From NCBI GenBank assembly GCA_028456385.1, contig JALNQF010000009.1, forward strand, positions 186,001-250,000: a stretch of DNA of 64,000 nucleotides. The letters run 5' to 3'. This stretch comes from Ophiosphaerella korrae (Eukaryota; Ascomycota; Dothideomycetes; Pleosporales; Phaeosphaeriaceae). The position numbers and the translations under genes are program-made. The notes under the pieces are model-generated. The model did not search any database, was not told the DNA's origin, and was given only the letters and a program-made list of their open reading frames with translations. Positions 12,730 through 20,954 of the stretch are shown piece after piece. Position 1 is the stretch's first letter; the number at the start of each line of letters is the position of its first letter.

Positions 12730-13914
12730 CGTGTGAAATAAACCGCGTACTAGCGCGACTCAAACCTCAAATAGATGCCTCAGGCTAACTCTACAAAAAA
12801 AAAGTTTAATCTGGAGGAACCTCGGGGGGGTGCGTGTGATGGAGTAGTAGTTCGTTCGAAAGAGCATATTGCCCAGGTAAGCCCGCACACACACACACAC
12901 ACACACACCCCCCATGAACGAAGACGTATCTCAGTGAGGTACGATCGCGTGATATAAAATGGACGTAACTTCCTGCCAGACAGTGCTGAAGCATCGGCAG
13001 TGTAACGTTCGGCTCATGGTGGATCGAGTTTCATGTCCGGCCTTGGCGCGTGTGTGGCCCCGGATGCCCGGAATGCCCCTGAAACATTAATACAGCGGGC
13101 GCAGGTATATTTCGTGACTCCTGAGGCTTATGGGCTGATATGTGCTGTGAAGTGGTGGTGGTGGTGTTCTGGAAGGATGGCAAGTGTTCGGTGGTGAATT
13201 GATGGACGCAGAAGGCCAAGTCACCGTCTGCATCCGCAATCATCTCAAGACCAGAATAAATACTACATATCGGGGAATACTTCATTGTACCTTGCAGGCT
13301 CGAAAACGCAATATGAAGCCCTTTTCTCGTCTTGCCAAAGCCAAACCAACACAGCCACCACCCCCAATTTCCCTCTCACAGAACCCGCCACCCCAACAGC
13401 ACATACACACACCACCCCAAACTCCGCACCTGAATACAAGGCTGACGATCAGATCCCGTAAGGCCTATTTGTCACTAACTCCGCCATCCCTCCATCCCCA
13501 GGCCAACCATTCCGCTAAGATATCATACGACTGGACCCGCTCACATGGATTTTGGATTTTGTGTACATCGGTAATCTAGCCTGATCTGCAGTTGTGCACA
13601 CAGTGATCGAATCTAGTACAGTAAGTACCTAGTTTCGTTCGGGACAGGTAACTGGAGGAGGTAACCGGAAGGGTAAGTATTACTGTTGGGGGTTAGCGGT
13701 GTACCTGCTTCGATTGGGGGGTTTGTTTAAATGTAATAATTCATAATAACATTGTGCTTGCGGGATTCGGCTGATGGGGCGGTTCTGCAGCTGTACGCAA
13801 GTTTCTCCCCAACTCAGGCTAACATATTCCGACGAAAGCACAACCTCACAAGAGTCCATTAGATGCCACTATACAAGCTCAAAATCCATTACAAACCAAG
13901 CTCTATCACAGCCC
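12730..13914. other. Intergenic with second CA microsatellite
   Basis: About 1.2 kb upstream of the 395-residue protein gene and downstream of the next minus-strand gene. It contains a second (CA)n tract at 12886-12908. No supportable coding sequence is seen. Confidence 0.5.
12886..12908. repeat. (CA)n microsatellite
   Basis: About 11 CA units, roughly 310 bp from the intronic (CA)11 tract at 12553-12574. The two tracts flank exon 1 of the same gene. Confidence 0.95.
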
Positions 13915-15966
13915 CTACGGCATCCCCACCCCTCCCCTCCTCCCCCTATCATCCCCCGTATCCTGACTAATCAACTCATCAATCTCCCTAAACAGCGTCG
14001 ACGTCGTTTTCCGCGACGGGCTCGCGCCTTTCAGGCCAGGCGCCAGCCCCCTACTCTGCCCCGGCGGGCGCGGCCCCGCCTTGACCGTCGCGCCACGGCT
14101 CGGCAGCACACGATCAGCGCCGGGTCCGCTCACACGCGTCGACATACTGCGGTTTCCGCGGCCAGACGACATGGTTGAGGCAAGGGAGGTGCGTGGCATG
14201 GGGTTTGTGTCAAGAGGAGGGCGCGGAGATGTACTGGGGGGTGGGAGATCTGTGCCGCGACGCTGGAGGGCGGGTCGGGCGGTGGATTGGGAGGGGGTGC
14301 GGGAGATGGATGAATCGGCTGTGGTGCCTCTTCGCTGGAGATTTGGTCGCGTGACTGAGTTGGAGACTTGGGGTGAGCTACGTGATGTTGAGGATTCTGC
14401 GCCTGTGCCGCGTCTTTGGATGGGTGGTCGAGTGCTTGCGTTGGAGGCTTGGGATGAGCTGCGTGAAGTAGATGTTTTTGCTGGAGGTGGTAGCTCCCTT
14501 GATGTCCTGGCACGCCGTAGTGGCTCTCGGGTTTTTGAAGCTCTTGAGGGTGGATCTGCACCAAAGACTGCGGGATCTAATGTGTCCGTTAGAGCTCGCT
14601 GGCGAGGTGGTGTCCTAGGCCGTTGTTCTGAGACCTTGGTGGTGCCAGACCCAAAGACTGGCGGTTCTTGTAAAAGATTTGATGGTGCTTGCCTCTTTGA
14701 TCCAAGCCCTAGAGGAGCGGGAGTTGGCGATGGAGGTAGCTTCTTCTTCATACTAGGATTGGTCTCTTCGCCTGAGTCCTGGCTGTTACGAGAGTACTCG
14801 GAACCTGAATCACTGGTGGCCCTCGAAATTCGTCGGGTAACCCCAGGCCTGGCTTCACCCTTTGGTGTTTTTCCAGCCATCATTGCCTCAAACTTCTGTG
14901 CTTGAGCCAGTGTTCGTGTGCCACTATTTCTGTTCAGCTTCGGTGTTGTACGCTTCTCGTTGATTGGAGTTTTTCGAGAGGGTGATGATGGGGGTACTGT
15001 CCGTTGTCGAGAAGATGACATGAGAGGGGGTGAGAATCCACTTGGTTCGACTGGAGGTGTAGAAAAGGCGGGTCGTGTTGTGTAGGCAGGCGGCGGCGTC
15101 TTCGGAGGTTCAGGTGGCTGGAAAACCGACCCTTCCAGTATTGGTGGGGGGTTTTCAAATATCGATTTCGGCATCCTGAATGGCCTTGGCTCTGGTTCAT
15201 TTATAGTTGGCGCGTTGTCAGCTGCATTGTCCGCAGCCTGTGACGGATTATCCATGACTCCAGGCCTTGACACCACTTCCTCCGCAGCCAGAGGTTGATC
15301 AACAGGGGCGTCTTCTTGCGGATTAATAGCCCTCTTCGTCGTCTGATCCTGTTGTCTTGCAATTGCTTCCTTTTTGAATCTCTTTTCTTTCCTGCTAAGT
15401 TCAATATCGAGCACACGCATGCCAGGCGCGACCTTAGACTGCAACCCATCATCGTCAACATCATAGTAAAGTGCCCAAAGGCCAGCTACTTCTTCGACTG
15501 CACACCATCCTTCCCAGCCATCAAATGTCAATCGGCGGTCCTGGCGTGTGTTGTTGAATGGCCCGGTCAAATTTGGTTGAGCGTCAACTCGGACACCGTA
15601 CTTGACTTCGTGTGTCTCTCTATCGATGTATATCCAGTTCATGATAGGAGCGGCGTCTGTGATAGTGGTGACTAGGCCTTCGTGGTTGGAGTCAGGATAC
15701 GGTAAGTAGTATCCAGCATATGGATGTCCAAAAGGCGCGCCATCTTCTGTACCAGTATCGATCCATAGCTTTCCGTTCCTAAGGACAACGGGGCGACCAT
15801 TGATCTCACGACTTCGCGATGATGACTTGACGCATGTTGCTATGAGGTTGCAGCGACGGGCACGGTGCTCTTCTCTCTTCTCTTTGGATTGTGATTGTCG
15901 AATTGCCTCTTGTGAGCCAAGTAGGCCTGGGGCTGCAATAATCGCAACAAGCATGGACAGAACCAT
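13915..15966 (-). CDS. Conserved fungal protein with hydrophobic N-terminus, unknown function (683 aa)
   Basis: A single open frame with start ATG at 15966 and stop at 13915. The first about 17 residues (MVLSMLVAIIAAPGLLG) are hydrophobic and could be a signal or anchor, but the following segment is rich in Lys, Arg and Glu, so secretion is uncertain. Residues about 40-200 form a compact region rich in Trp, Tyr and Asp (for example TFDGWEGWCAVEE and GLWALYYDVDDDGL) that looks like the conserved folded domain. From about 220 onward the chain is low-complexity Pro/Ser/Arg/Thr-rich and likely disordered. I recognise the pattern as a widely distributed fungal hypothetical protein but cannot assign a function. 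Confidence 0.75.
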   Translation of the reverse strand: MVLSMLVAIIAAPGLLGSQEAIRQSQSKEKREEHRARRCNLIATCVKSSSRSREINGRPVVLRNGKLWIDTGTEDGAPFGHPYAGYYLPYPDSNHEGLVTTITDAAPIMNWIYIDRETHEVKYGVRVDAQPNLTGPFNNTRQDRRLTFDGWEGWCAVEEVAGLWALYYDVDDDGLQSKVAPGMRVLDIELSRKEKRFKKEAIARQQDQTTKRAINPQEDAPVDQPLAAEEVVSRPGVMDNPSQAADNAADNAPTINEPEPRPFRMPKSIFENPPPILEGSVFQPPEPPKTPPPAYTTRPAFSTPPVEPSGFSPPLMSSSRQRTVPPSSPSRKTPINEKRTTPKLNRNSGTRTLAQAQKFEAMMAGKTPKGEARPGVTRRISRATSDSGSEYSRNSQDSGEETNPSMKKKLPPSPTPAPLGLGSKRQAPSNLLQEPPVFGSGTTKVSEQRPRTPPRQRALTDTLDPAVFGADPPSRASKTREPLRRARTSRELPPPAKTSTSRSSSQASNASTRPPIQRRGTGAESSTSRSSPQVSNSVTRPNLQRRGTTADSSISRTPSQSTARPALQRRGTDLPPPSTSPRPPLDTNPMPRTSLASTMSSGRGNRSMSTRVSGPGADRVLPSRGATVKAGPRPPGQSRGLAPGLKGASPSRKTTSTLFREIDELISQDTGDDRGRRGGVGMP

Positions 15967-16736
15967 TATGCACTACGATTGAGGATTAGAACAGAATCTG
16001 CCGACCGCCCTTTCAGGCGCTCGAAGTTGAGTAAGAGTAGATCGCTACATGGCGGGCAACCCGGACCTCGAACCATGCTCTTGGAGCACAAGACCGAAAC
16101 ATTCTTGTCTTGCTTTGGAAGGAGCACTTGTTACTCGAAGTTAGTACATCTGTGACAGTGTATTGCCAATCACCCTTTCGGTAGCTGAAAAGTGGTCCTT
16201 GTGCATGAAGGATGGGACACCAAGTGTTTACAAACGAAATTCTTCGGGAGATACCCATCATGGCATTTAACTTGCGGTGGCGTGATGGTCGTGTGAGCGT
16301 TGATGTGAGACGCTTGCACCCTGTTTCATCTGTGCGTGCCCGGGCCCTTCGTGGACCGTTTAGCATAACCAAGCCCACCAAGTGGGGCCAATACTCTAGG
16401 ATCCGTTGATCATTCATCCTAGAGTGCCCTTTTGCGAGAAGGTTGGTACGAGTCTCGAACCATTAACAGCGAGTTCCAGACTCAAGGGGGCACAGCAACA
16501 GTTTCGGGCAAGTGCAGACATAGGGGCGGTCAACACGTGTCGATGCCTGGCGTACTGCTAGACAGATACTTAAGGCAGACTTTCGACATGATTTGGAAGG
16601 CAGAACAGTTGACCTGCATCTCATTAGCACTACAATCGCTTTGACAGCACAAAAAAATCTAACCGACTCTCTCTTTTAATACCACGCTCCTCCAAACTCC
16701 AAGTTTAATCTTCCCACCACACTCACAACAACCAAA
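15967..16736. other. Divergent intergenic region
   Basis: About 770 nt between the minus-strand 683-residue protein gene and the plus-strand 90-residue protein gene. It presumably holds both promoters. A pyrimidine-rich, A-ending leader (CTCTCTTTTAATACC) lies about 70 nt before the downstream ATG. No gene seen. Confidence 0.5.
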
Positions 16737-17061
16737 ATGGCCACTATGTAAGGCATCCCCCCTCATTACCACTCACCACAATTACTCATCTGTATACAGC
16801 GATTCCACCATGCGCCCTACTGGCTACAGCTCCGACACCGACAGCCAAGCTTCGGGTGGCCGCAAGATCTCCAGCAACGTCGGGCCGGTCCCAAGTTCTG
16901 CGGCCCTCAGCCGCCCCGCAGGCAACATTATCAAGGGAGCTGTAGATGATAAGGGAAATCTGAAAGATGCTGCCTTACTTCTCGGTATCAAGCTGGATCT
17001 TGAGGCAGAAATTCATCTGACAGCACGGATTCGTGGAGATATTACGATTGGTCTATACTGA
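16737..17061 (+). CDS. Small conserved protein, unknown function (90 aa)
   Basis: Exons are 16737..16747 and 16800..17061 (273 nt, 91 codons). Exon 1 contributes only M-A-T and two bases of the next codon. The 52-nt intron 16748-16799 has donor GTAAGG and acceptor ATACAG. The first half of the protein is Ser/Gly/Pro-rich and probably flexible. The second half carries a compact amphipathic segment (KDAALLLGIKLDLEAE followed by IRGDITIGLY) at the very C-terminus that looks conserved. There is no signal peptide or transmembrane segment. The ATG context (ACCAAAATGG) is excellent, and a CT/CA-rich leader precedes it. I do not know this family. Confidence 0.75.
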
Positions 17062-17420
17062 GCTATGATCTAAGGAAGACTTGGAAGGAAAGGAAAGGGT
17101 TTCCGGCAGTCTGTAGTTCAATTACGGTTGACATGCTGGCGATCCCGTCGGTCAAGCGACACGGTTGCGGACTGGCAAAACGAGGCGATGATATGGCCTC
17201 TACTCGGAGCTGGCATCCAAGAGCAGGATGCCGCCTAGGTTATAGGTTGTAGTAGCGAAATGACAATTACTGCTCCCAATTTATTCATTCCCTGTATTTT
17301 GAAAGTCTGTGCCTGCTAGATATAAAACCTGGGATAATGATAATTATGGTGGCGAAGTAAAGCCTCTTTGCCAAGATTGTTCTCCAAGGCATAAGCATGT
17401 TTGAGCGATACCGAGCTTAC
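17062..17420. other. 3' flanks of the 90-aa gene and of the snoRNA host gene
   Basis: The two transcripts converge here. The last exon of the minus-strand snoRNA host gene begins at 17427 and probably ends in this interval. A TATAAA-like, AT-rich stretch lies at about 17,318-17,350. No coding sequence is seen. Confidence 0.45.
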
Positions 17421-17485
17421 CGTACAACTGTTGTTTTGTCAGCACCCGCAAGACAAATTTGTAGTTACATAACAGGATTGCATGA

Positions 17486-17580
17486 CGCTGATCAGACTCT
17501 TGCCCTGTCACAGGCAGTTATCACCATAGCCGTAGCTCGGTAGACCGTCGTGATAAATTGAATGTTCATCTTTTGAAGCG
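17486..17580 (-). ncRNA. snR73: C/D snoRNA, snR73-like (LSU Cm2959)
   Basis: The guide TCACGACGGTCTA, just before D' CCGA (17540-17537), is a 13-nt perfect complement of LSU TAGACCGTCGTGA. The D'+5 rule selects the first C of AGACC, yeast Cm2959, which agrees with the spacing to Am2946 and Cm2948. Box D is CTGA (17495-17492). Box C is best read as AAGATGA (17572-17566), one base off consensus. A CGCT/AGCG external stem (17580-17577 with 17489-17486) brackets the RNA. It lies in host intron 6 (17428-17609), 37 nt from the donor and 64 nt from the acceptor. Confidence 0.8.
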
Positions 17581-17710
17581 ATGTGTAAGGAATCAATGCA
17601 TGTACTCACCTACACTTGAGACTTCTGATGATTACTATGTAATACTTACGTCTGCGCAGCTCATTAGCAAGCGCTCTTTGTTTACATCATTGTTCATGGC
17701 GAACATGCGA

Positions 17711-17794
17711 CTGCAAATCAGTCATGACGGTTCTCGTCGTTGCCGAAGCTTGGACATATGCTTGTCTTTTGTATGTGTCGATTCATCATTGCAA
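17711..17794 (-). ncRNA. snR74: C/D snoRNA, snR74-like (SSU Am28)
   Basis: Box C is ATGATGA (17789-17783), D' is a degenerate CCAA (17753-17750) and D is CTGA (17721-17718). The terminal stem TTGCA/TGCAG flanks C and D. The guide AGACAAGCATATG is a 13-nt perfect complement of SSU CATATGCTTGTCT near the 5' end of 18S rRNA. The fifth nucleotide from D' opposes A28, the snR74 (vertebrate U27) target. It lies in host intron 5 (17652-17821), 32 nt from the donor and 66 nt from the acceptor. Confidence 0.87.
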
Positions 17795-17904
17795 ACGAAG
17801 GGAGATCAAGGAGTTGCATACCATAACAACAAATGTTCGGAAGGGCTATAAAGAGACGGTCAGCCGAATCCCTAACGTAGTCCAGGTTACGAAGTATGAT
17901 TGAG

Positions 17905-17994
17905 TGGATCAGAAAGGCATGAATGGATATTTTAAATGAAGTCGTCACCGGGCGAGCCCGTCAGACTCGTCATCTATAAGTCGCATCATCTCCA
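17905..17994 (-). ncRNA. snR75: C/D snoRNA, snR75-like (LSU Gm2288), with a second rRNA match
   Basis: A complete C/D architecture is visible: C ATGATGC (17989-17983, last A replaced), D' CTGA (17964-17961), C' GTGACGA (17948-17942) and D CTGA (17912-17909). They are closed by a perfect TGGA/TCCA stem. The guide before D' (TAGATGACGAG) pairs with LSU CTCGTCATCTA, and the D'+5 rule selects the G of CUCG, yeast Gm2288. A second 12-nt complement (ATCCATTCATGC) lies before box D and pairs with GCATGAATGGAT about 20 nt further along the same rRNA. It lies in host intron 4 (17846-18020), 31 nt from the donor and 63 nt from the acceptor. Confidence 0.85.
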
Positions 17995-18107
17995 AGAGAG
18001 TGAAAATGTAGATTGCTTACCGGGTTAACAGATGAGGCCAATTTCAGTGATGACTGTTCTCGGTCAGATACCTCTTTCGATAATCTGAAAAGACTTGAGT
18101 GATGAGG

Positions 18108-18196
18108 AAATATCAGTCGGCGAGGTTTCTGAGGCCTGCCATGGTAGGCGTGTCCGTCATGAATTGTCGGAGCCCAGTGCCGTTTCATCATTATAC
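18108..18196 (-). ncRNA. snR76: C/D snoRNA, snR76-like (LSU Cm2197)
   Basis: Box C is ATGATGA (18191-18185), D' is CCGA (18170-18167) and D is CTGA (18116-18113). The guide GCACTGGGC before D' is complementary to LSU GCCCAGTGC. The fifth nucleotide from D' opposes the third C of GCCC, which I count as yeast Cm2197, the snR76 site. My numbering was cross-checked against Am2256, Am2280/2281 and Gm2288. The rRNA match is only 9-10 nt, so the assignment leans also on position between snR77 and snR75. It lies in host intron 3 (18054-18231), 40 nt from the donor and about 59 nt from the acceptor. Confidence 0.7.
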
Positions 18197-18336
18197 GTGG
18201 GTTGGTGAACAGCAAAAGGAATTGCGCATACCGAGGGTCAAGAGTGAATCCAATAGGACCATAGCCATAAACCTATGCAGTGCCAAAGGTCAGCAAAGAC
18301 CTCGGAGCGTAGTTTGTAACATTGCGGAGGGTCAAG

Positions 18337-18428
18337 AAGTATCAGAAACAGCCATGTTTTATCGCCATAGACCGAAGTCTCGGTCGGTAATTTCCAGCGT
18401 GCCGAAGCACAACAGATCATCATTGGAA
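18337..18428 (-). ncRNA. snR77: C/D snoRNA, snR77-like (SSU Um578)
   Basis: Box C is ATGATGA (18423-18417), D' is CCGA (18383-18380) and D is CTGA (18345-18342). The guide before D' (AATTACCG) pairs with CGGTAATT of the SSU 530-loop region. Pairing resumes with GCTGGA after one extra A in the snoRNA. The fifth nucleotide from D' opposes the U of GGUAA, which is yeast Um578, the snR77 target. It lies in host intron 2 (18273-18455), 32 nt from the donor and 69 nt from the acceptor. The one-nucleotide bulge in the guide helix is unusual. Confidence 0.75.
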
Positions 18429-18618
18429 GAGGTGTGAAGGCGAGGGTATACATACTGCTGATTCTGCCTGGCGTTGGCGAGGTTTAAGTCATTGCATCGC
18501 ATTTTGCTAGAGATCCGTGTACCAGCATGTATACTCCCATTGCTGGAGTAATAACACTGTTCTCAGTCAGTTGCGTGGCCTTCGGCGTATAAAGCATAAC
18601 TGATAGAGACGAGAAGTC

Positions 18619-18706
18619 GCGTTCAGACTGACGTGCAAGCAATAGTTTCATTCCCGGGGGGTCAAAGACTCTAGTTTGAATTTGGCTTTGTGTATCATCA
18701 TGTAAG
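18619..18706 (-). ncRNA. snR78: C/D snoRNA, snR78-like (LSU Um2421)
   Basis: Box C is ATGATGA (18701-18695), box D' is TTGA (18665-18662) and box D is CTGA (18626-18623). The 13 nt upstream of D' (TCAAACTAGAGTC) are perfectly complementary to the conserved LSU rRNA stretch GACTCTAGTTTGA. Counting five nucleotides from D' selects the U of GACU, which is yeast Um2421 guided by snR78. The snoRNA lies in intron 1 of the host (18557-18735), 34 nt from the donor to box C and about 66 nt from box D to the acceptor. The terminal stem is not obvious. rRNA sequence and numbering are from memory. Confidence 0.8.
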
Positions 18707-18880
18707 TAGAGGATGAGGAAAGAGAGCTCGCATACCTGAAAACGTCGACAGCAAGGGCTTCGAGTTTGCTTAATGTACTAATAAACTACATGGTGCGTAG
18801 TTGCGCGGCTGGCAAAATGCGAGGCAACTGTGTGAAGATGGTGGTTGAAGAAGACGTGCAGCGTCCAGTCGAGAAAAGTT

Positions 18881-19465
18881 GAGAGAGCTCGGAGCTTGGA
18901 CCCAAAATTTTCCGTGCTTCTAACCTAAATTAGCGCACGTAATGACTCAGCATTCATCTGCACGTGATGGCTGATCGTTCTCCAAAGACCGCATATACGC
19001 TCATCAGTGGGGCATTCTATGGAGAAAAACATATAGCGAGCTGTATCGCCGAGCGGAGTAAGTGCAGGTTGAAGATATTATTGTCTTAAATGGATTTAGA
19101 AATCCGTATTTTACTTGATCATACAGGAAGGGAAGGAGAACAATTTTCCACTTCTCATGAATGCGTACTACTTCATGCCAATTATCTTCATTCCATCTAT
19201 TTAAGAACGTATAGCCGGTAGCGCATGGTATACTCCGGCTCCGGTACTTCCCAATGCAACCGTCATAAGTGCGTAACTCATCGAACATGGCCTCGTGAAA
19301 GTGTTATGCGTCCGTCTCTTCGAGAGACCAACAGTCAGGCGATACTCAGTCTCAGGTCTCAGACCTGTAGCTGCGGTAGGGCGGAATTGTTCCTATCGAA
19401 CCGGGATCTAGGCTTAGGGAGGTATCTTCTTGAAGGGTATGAATTAAGTTCCATTTCTCCATCCC
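18881..19465. other. Upstream of the snoRNA host gene
   Basis: About 580 nt between the likely 5' end of the minus-strand host transcript and the stop of PAC1. An open frame (19004-19288, minus, about 94 codons) has no domain I recognise and no supporting splice signals. It presumably contains the host-gene promoter. Confidence 0.4.
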
Positions 19466-20954
19466 CTATGAGGCGAAAATGCGAACTTTCATATCCACGC
19501 AACCCGTGGCAATGACGCATCTTATGCCTGCTTTCGCGGCATCCTCTTCCTTCTTTTTATTTGTTCCGTTGGTGGTTGCGCCGTTAGTCGTATTTCCATT
19601 GACAGGGACGTCCTTGACGACATTCGGCGCCCATCGCATACAACTGACAAAGTGGTCATGAGCATCCGTAACCACCTTGACACATCGACCTTCTTGTGTG
19701 AGATCCCAGCATCGGATTGTCTTGTCGTCGCTCGCAGATAGCAGATACTTGCCTCCAGGATGGAAAATGATGGCACGTATCCAGTTGTCATGCCCAGCGA
19801 GATTTTTGATAAGCGTCCCTCGTCCATCCCATATCTTGATTGTTTTATCTCTTGAGCCAGTCGCCACAAATTCTGCCGAGCTGCTGAGCGGCGGTGGCTT
19901 CTTCAACCCAGCCAGCGACGCTAGGTTTGCATACGAGACTGGCGGTGCTATTGTTACACATTCGATGAAATGGTCGTGACCAAGGAAGGTGGATTTGACT
20001 TCTCCTGAGCTGGCATCCCACAATCGTGCTGTTTGGTCGTTTCCGGCCGAAAGCAACCACCGTCCGTCAAAACTAGGTGCAACGTCTCGCACCCAGTCTG
20101 CATGTCCTCGAATAGTCTTTACACAATAACCTGTTGTAACATCCCATACGCGTAATGTCTTATCTCGTGATGCAGAGACTAGCAGGTTGCCAGAGGAGGG
20201 TGCGCCAGCTGCTCCACTAGGGACGAATCGAATTGCTGAGACAGAGTGATCATGTCCAGGCAGTGTTCGAATGTTCTTGTACTCATCTGAGGGGTCCCAT
20301 AGTTTGATGGTTAAGTCACTCGAGCACGAGGCCAGTAATGTGCCGCCTCTTGGGCCACCAAAGTCAACATCTAATACGCCTTTTGTATGTCCTTTAACTG
20401 TTCGTTCCAGTTCGCCCAGCTCCCAGTCCCATATCTTGATTGTTGTATCCTCGGAACCTGAGGCAAGCGACGAGAAGACAGGGTGAAATGCGACACAGGT
20501 GATGGGTGAGCGATGGGATTGAAGAGAGTGTCGTGCCGGGGCCCGAGGCAACCAGCTTGAAGGATCTTGATTTCTGCGAAGAAGGGAGGTTGGGGTTGTA
20601 GAGTCGAGCTCACTTTGGAGGCTTTGGTTGCGCTGCTCGAGCTCTAGGACCTGCAATGTGTAAGCGACTACCCTGCATATGCAGATGGCGGCATCGAACC
20701 TTTTTCTGTAACCGTACGACGCTGGTCCACTTCTTCTCCAGGAGCCCCTCGTACTTTTTCCGTGTCGCATCATCAAAACTGGAGGTGAGAGGCACCTCTT
20801 CCCGGAATGCTGCAGCAGTATTGGGTGCCCCTACAACACCTAGGTAGGCTATTATGGCCTTGTGTCTGCCATTTGATCAGTATCATATCTGGCAGTGCAT
20901 TGCTAGACCTGCTCACAGCTCTTCTGCCTGTCGGTCGGTCAATATGGCGCTCAT
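19466..20954 (-). CDS. PAC1: Nuclear distribution protein PAC1/NudF, LIS1 homologue (462 aa)
   Basis: Regulator of cytoplasmic dynein needed for nuclear migration; acts at microtubule plus ends with NudE and dynein. Exons are 20954..20917, 20865..20700 and 20650..19466 (1,389 nt, 463 codons). Introns are 20866-20916 (donor GTGAGC) and 20651-20699 (donor GTTCGA, less typical). An N-terminal LisH motif ([15 protein letters not shown]) at about residues 7-40 is split by the first intron. A coiled coil ([20 protein letters not shown]) follows, then seven WD40 repeats over about residues 105-462 with clear [16 protein letters not shown] and DQTARLWD ends. The length matches fungal LIS1. The start was chosen because it restores the canonical LisH beginning. 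Confidence 0.95.

Larger units (their letters stand above)
17400..18880 (-). ncRNA. Spliced non-coding host gene of a six-member box C/D snoRNA cluster
   Basis: Six introns can be placed by GT..AG ends with a branch-like CTGAC/GCTAAT/CTGATC upstream of the acceptor: 18557-18735, 18273-18455, 18054-18231, 17846-18020, 17652-17821 and 17428-17609. Their lengths are 179, 183, 178, 175, 170 and 182 nt. Donors are GTATGC, GTATGT, GTATGC, GTAAGC, GTATGC and GTGAGT. Each intron holds exactly one C/D snoRNA. Exons between them are tiny: 18456-18556, 18232-18272, 18021-18053, 17822-17845 and 17610-17651. The spliced exons have stops in all frames I followed, so the RNA is probably non-coding. A pyrimidine-rich leader near 18,850-18,880 (minus strand) may mark the transcription start. 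Ends are approximate. In budding yeast the equivalent snoRNAs come from one polycistronic precursor. Intronic placement in a non-coding host is known for filamentous fungi. Confidence 0.8.

Noticed and set aside
16030..16080. Minus-strand GGTTCGAGGTC resembling a tRNA B box.
   Set aside because: The T-stem does not pair, and no A box or acceptor stem fits.
17694..18453. A six-exon, 83-residue CDS on the minus strand, joinable in phase through the snoRNA host region.
   Set aside because: Its first exon (18453-18373) overlaps box C and the guide of the snR77-like RNA, and one exon (17973-17949) lies inside the snR75-like RNA. The snoRNA reading explains all boxes, stems, rRNA matches and uniform introns, so the frame is judged accidental.
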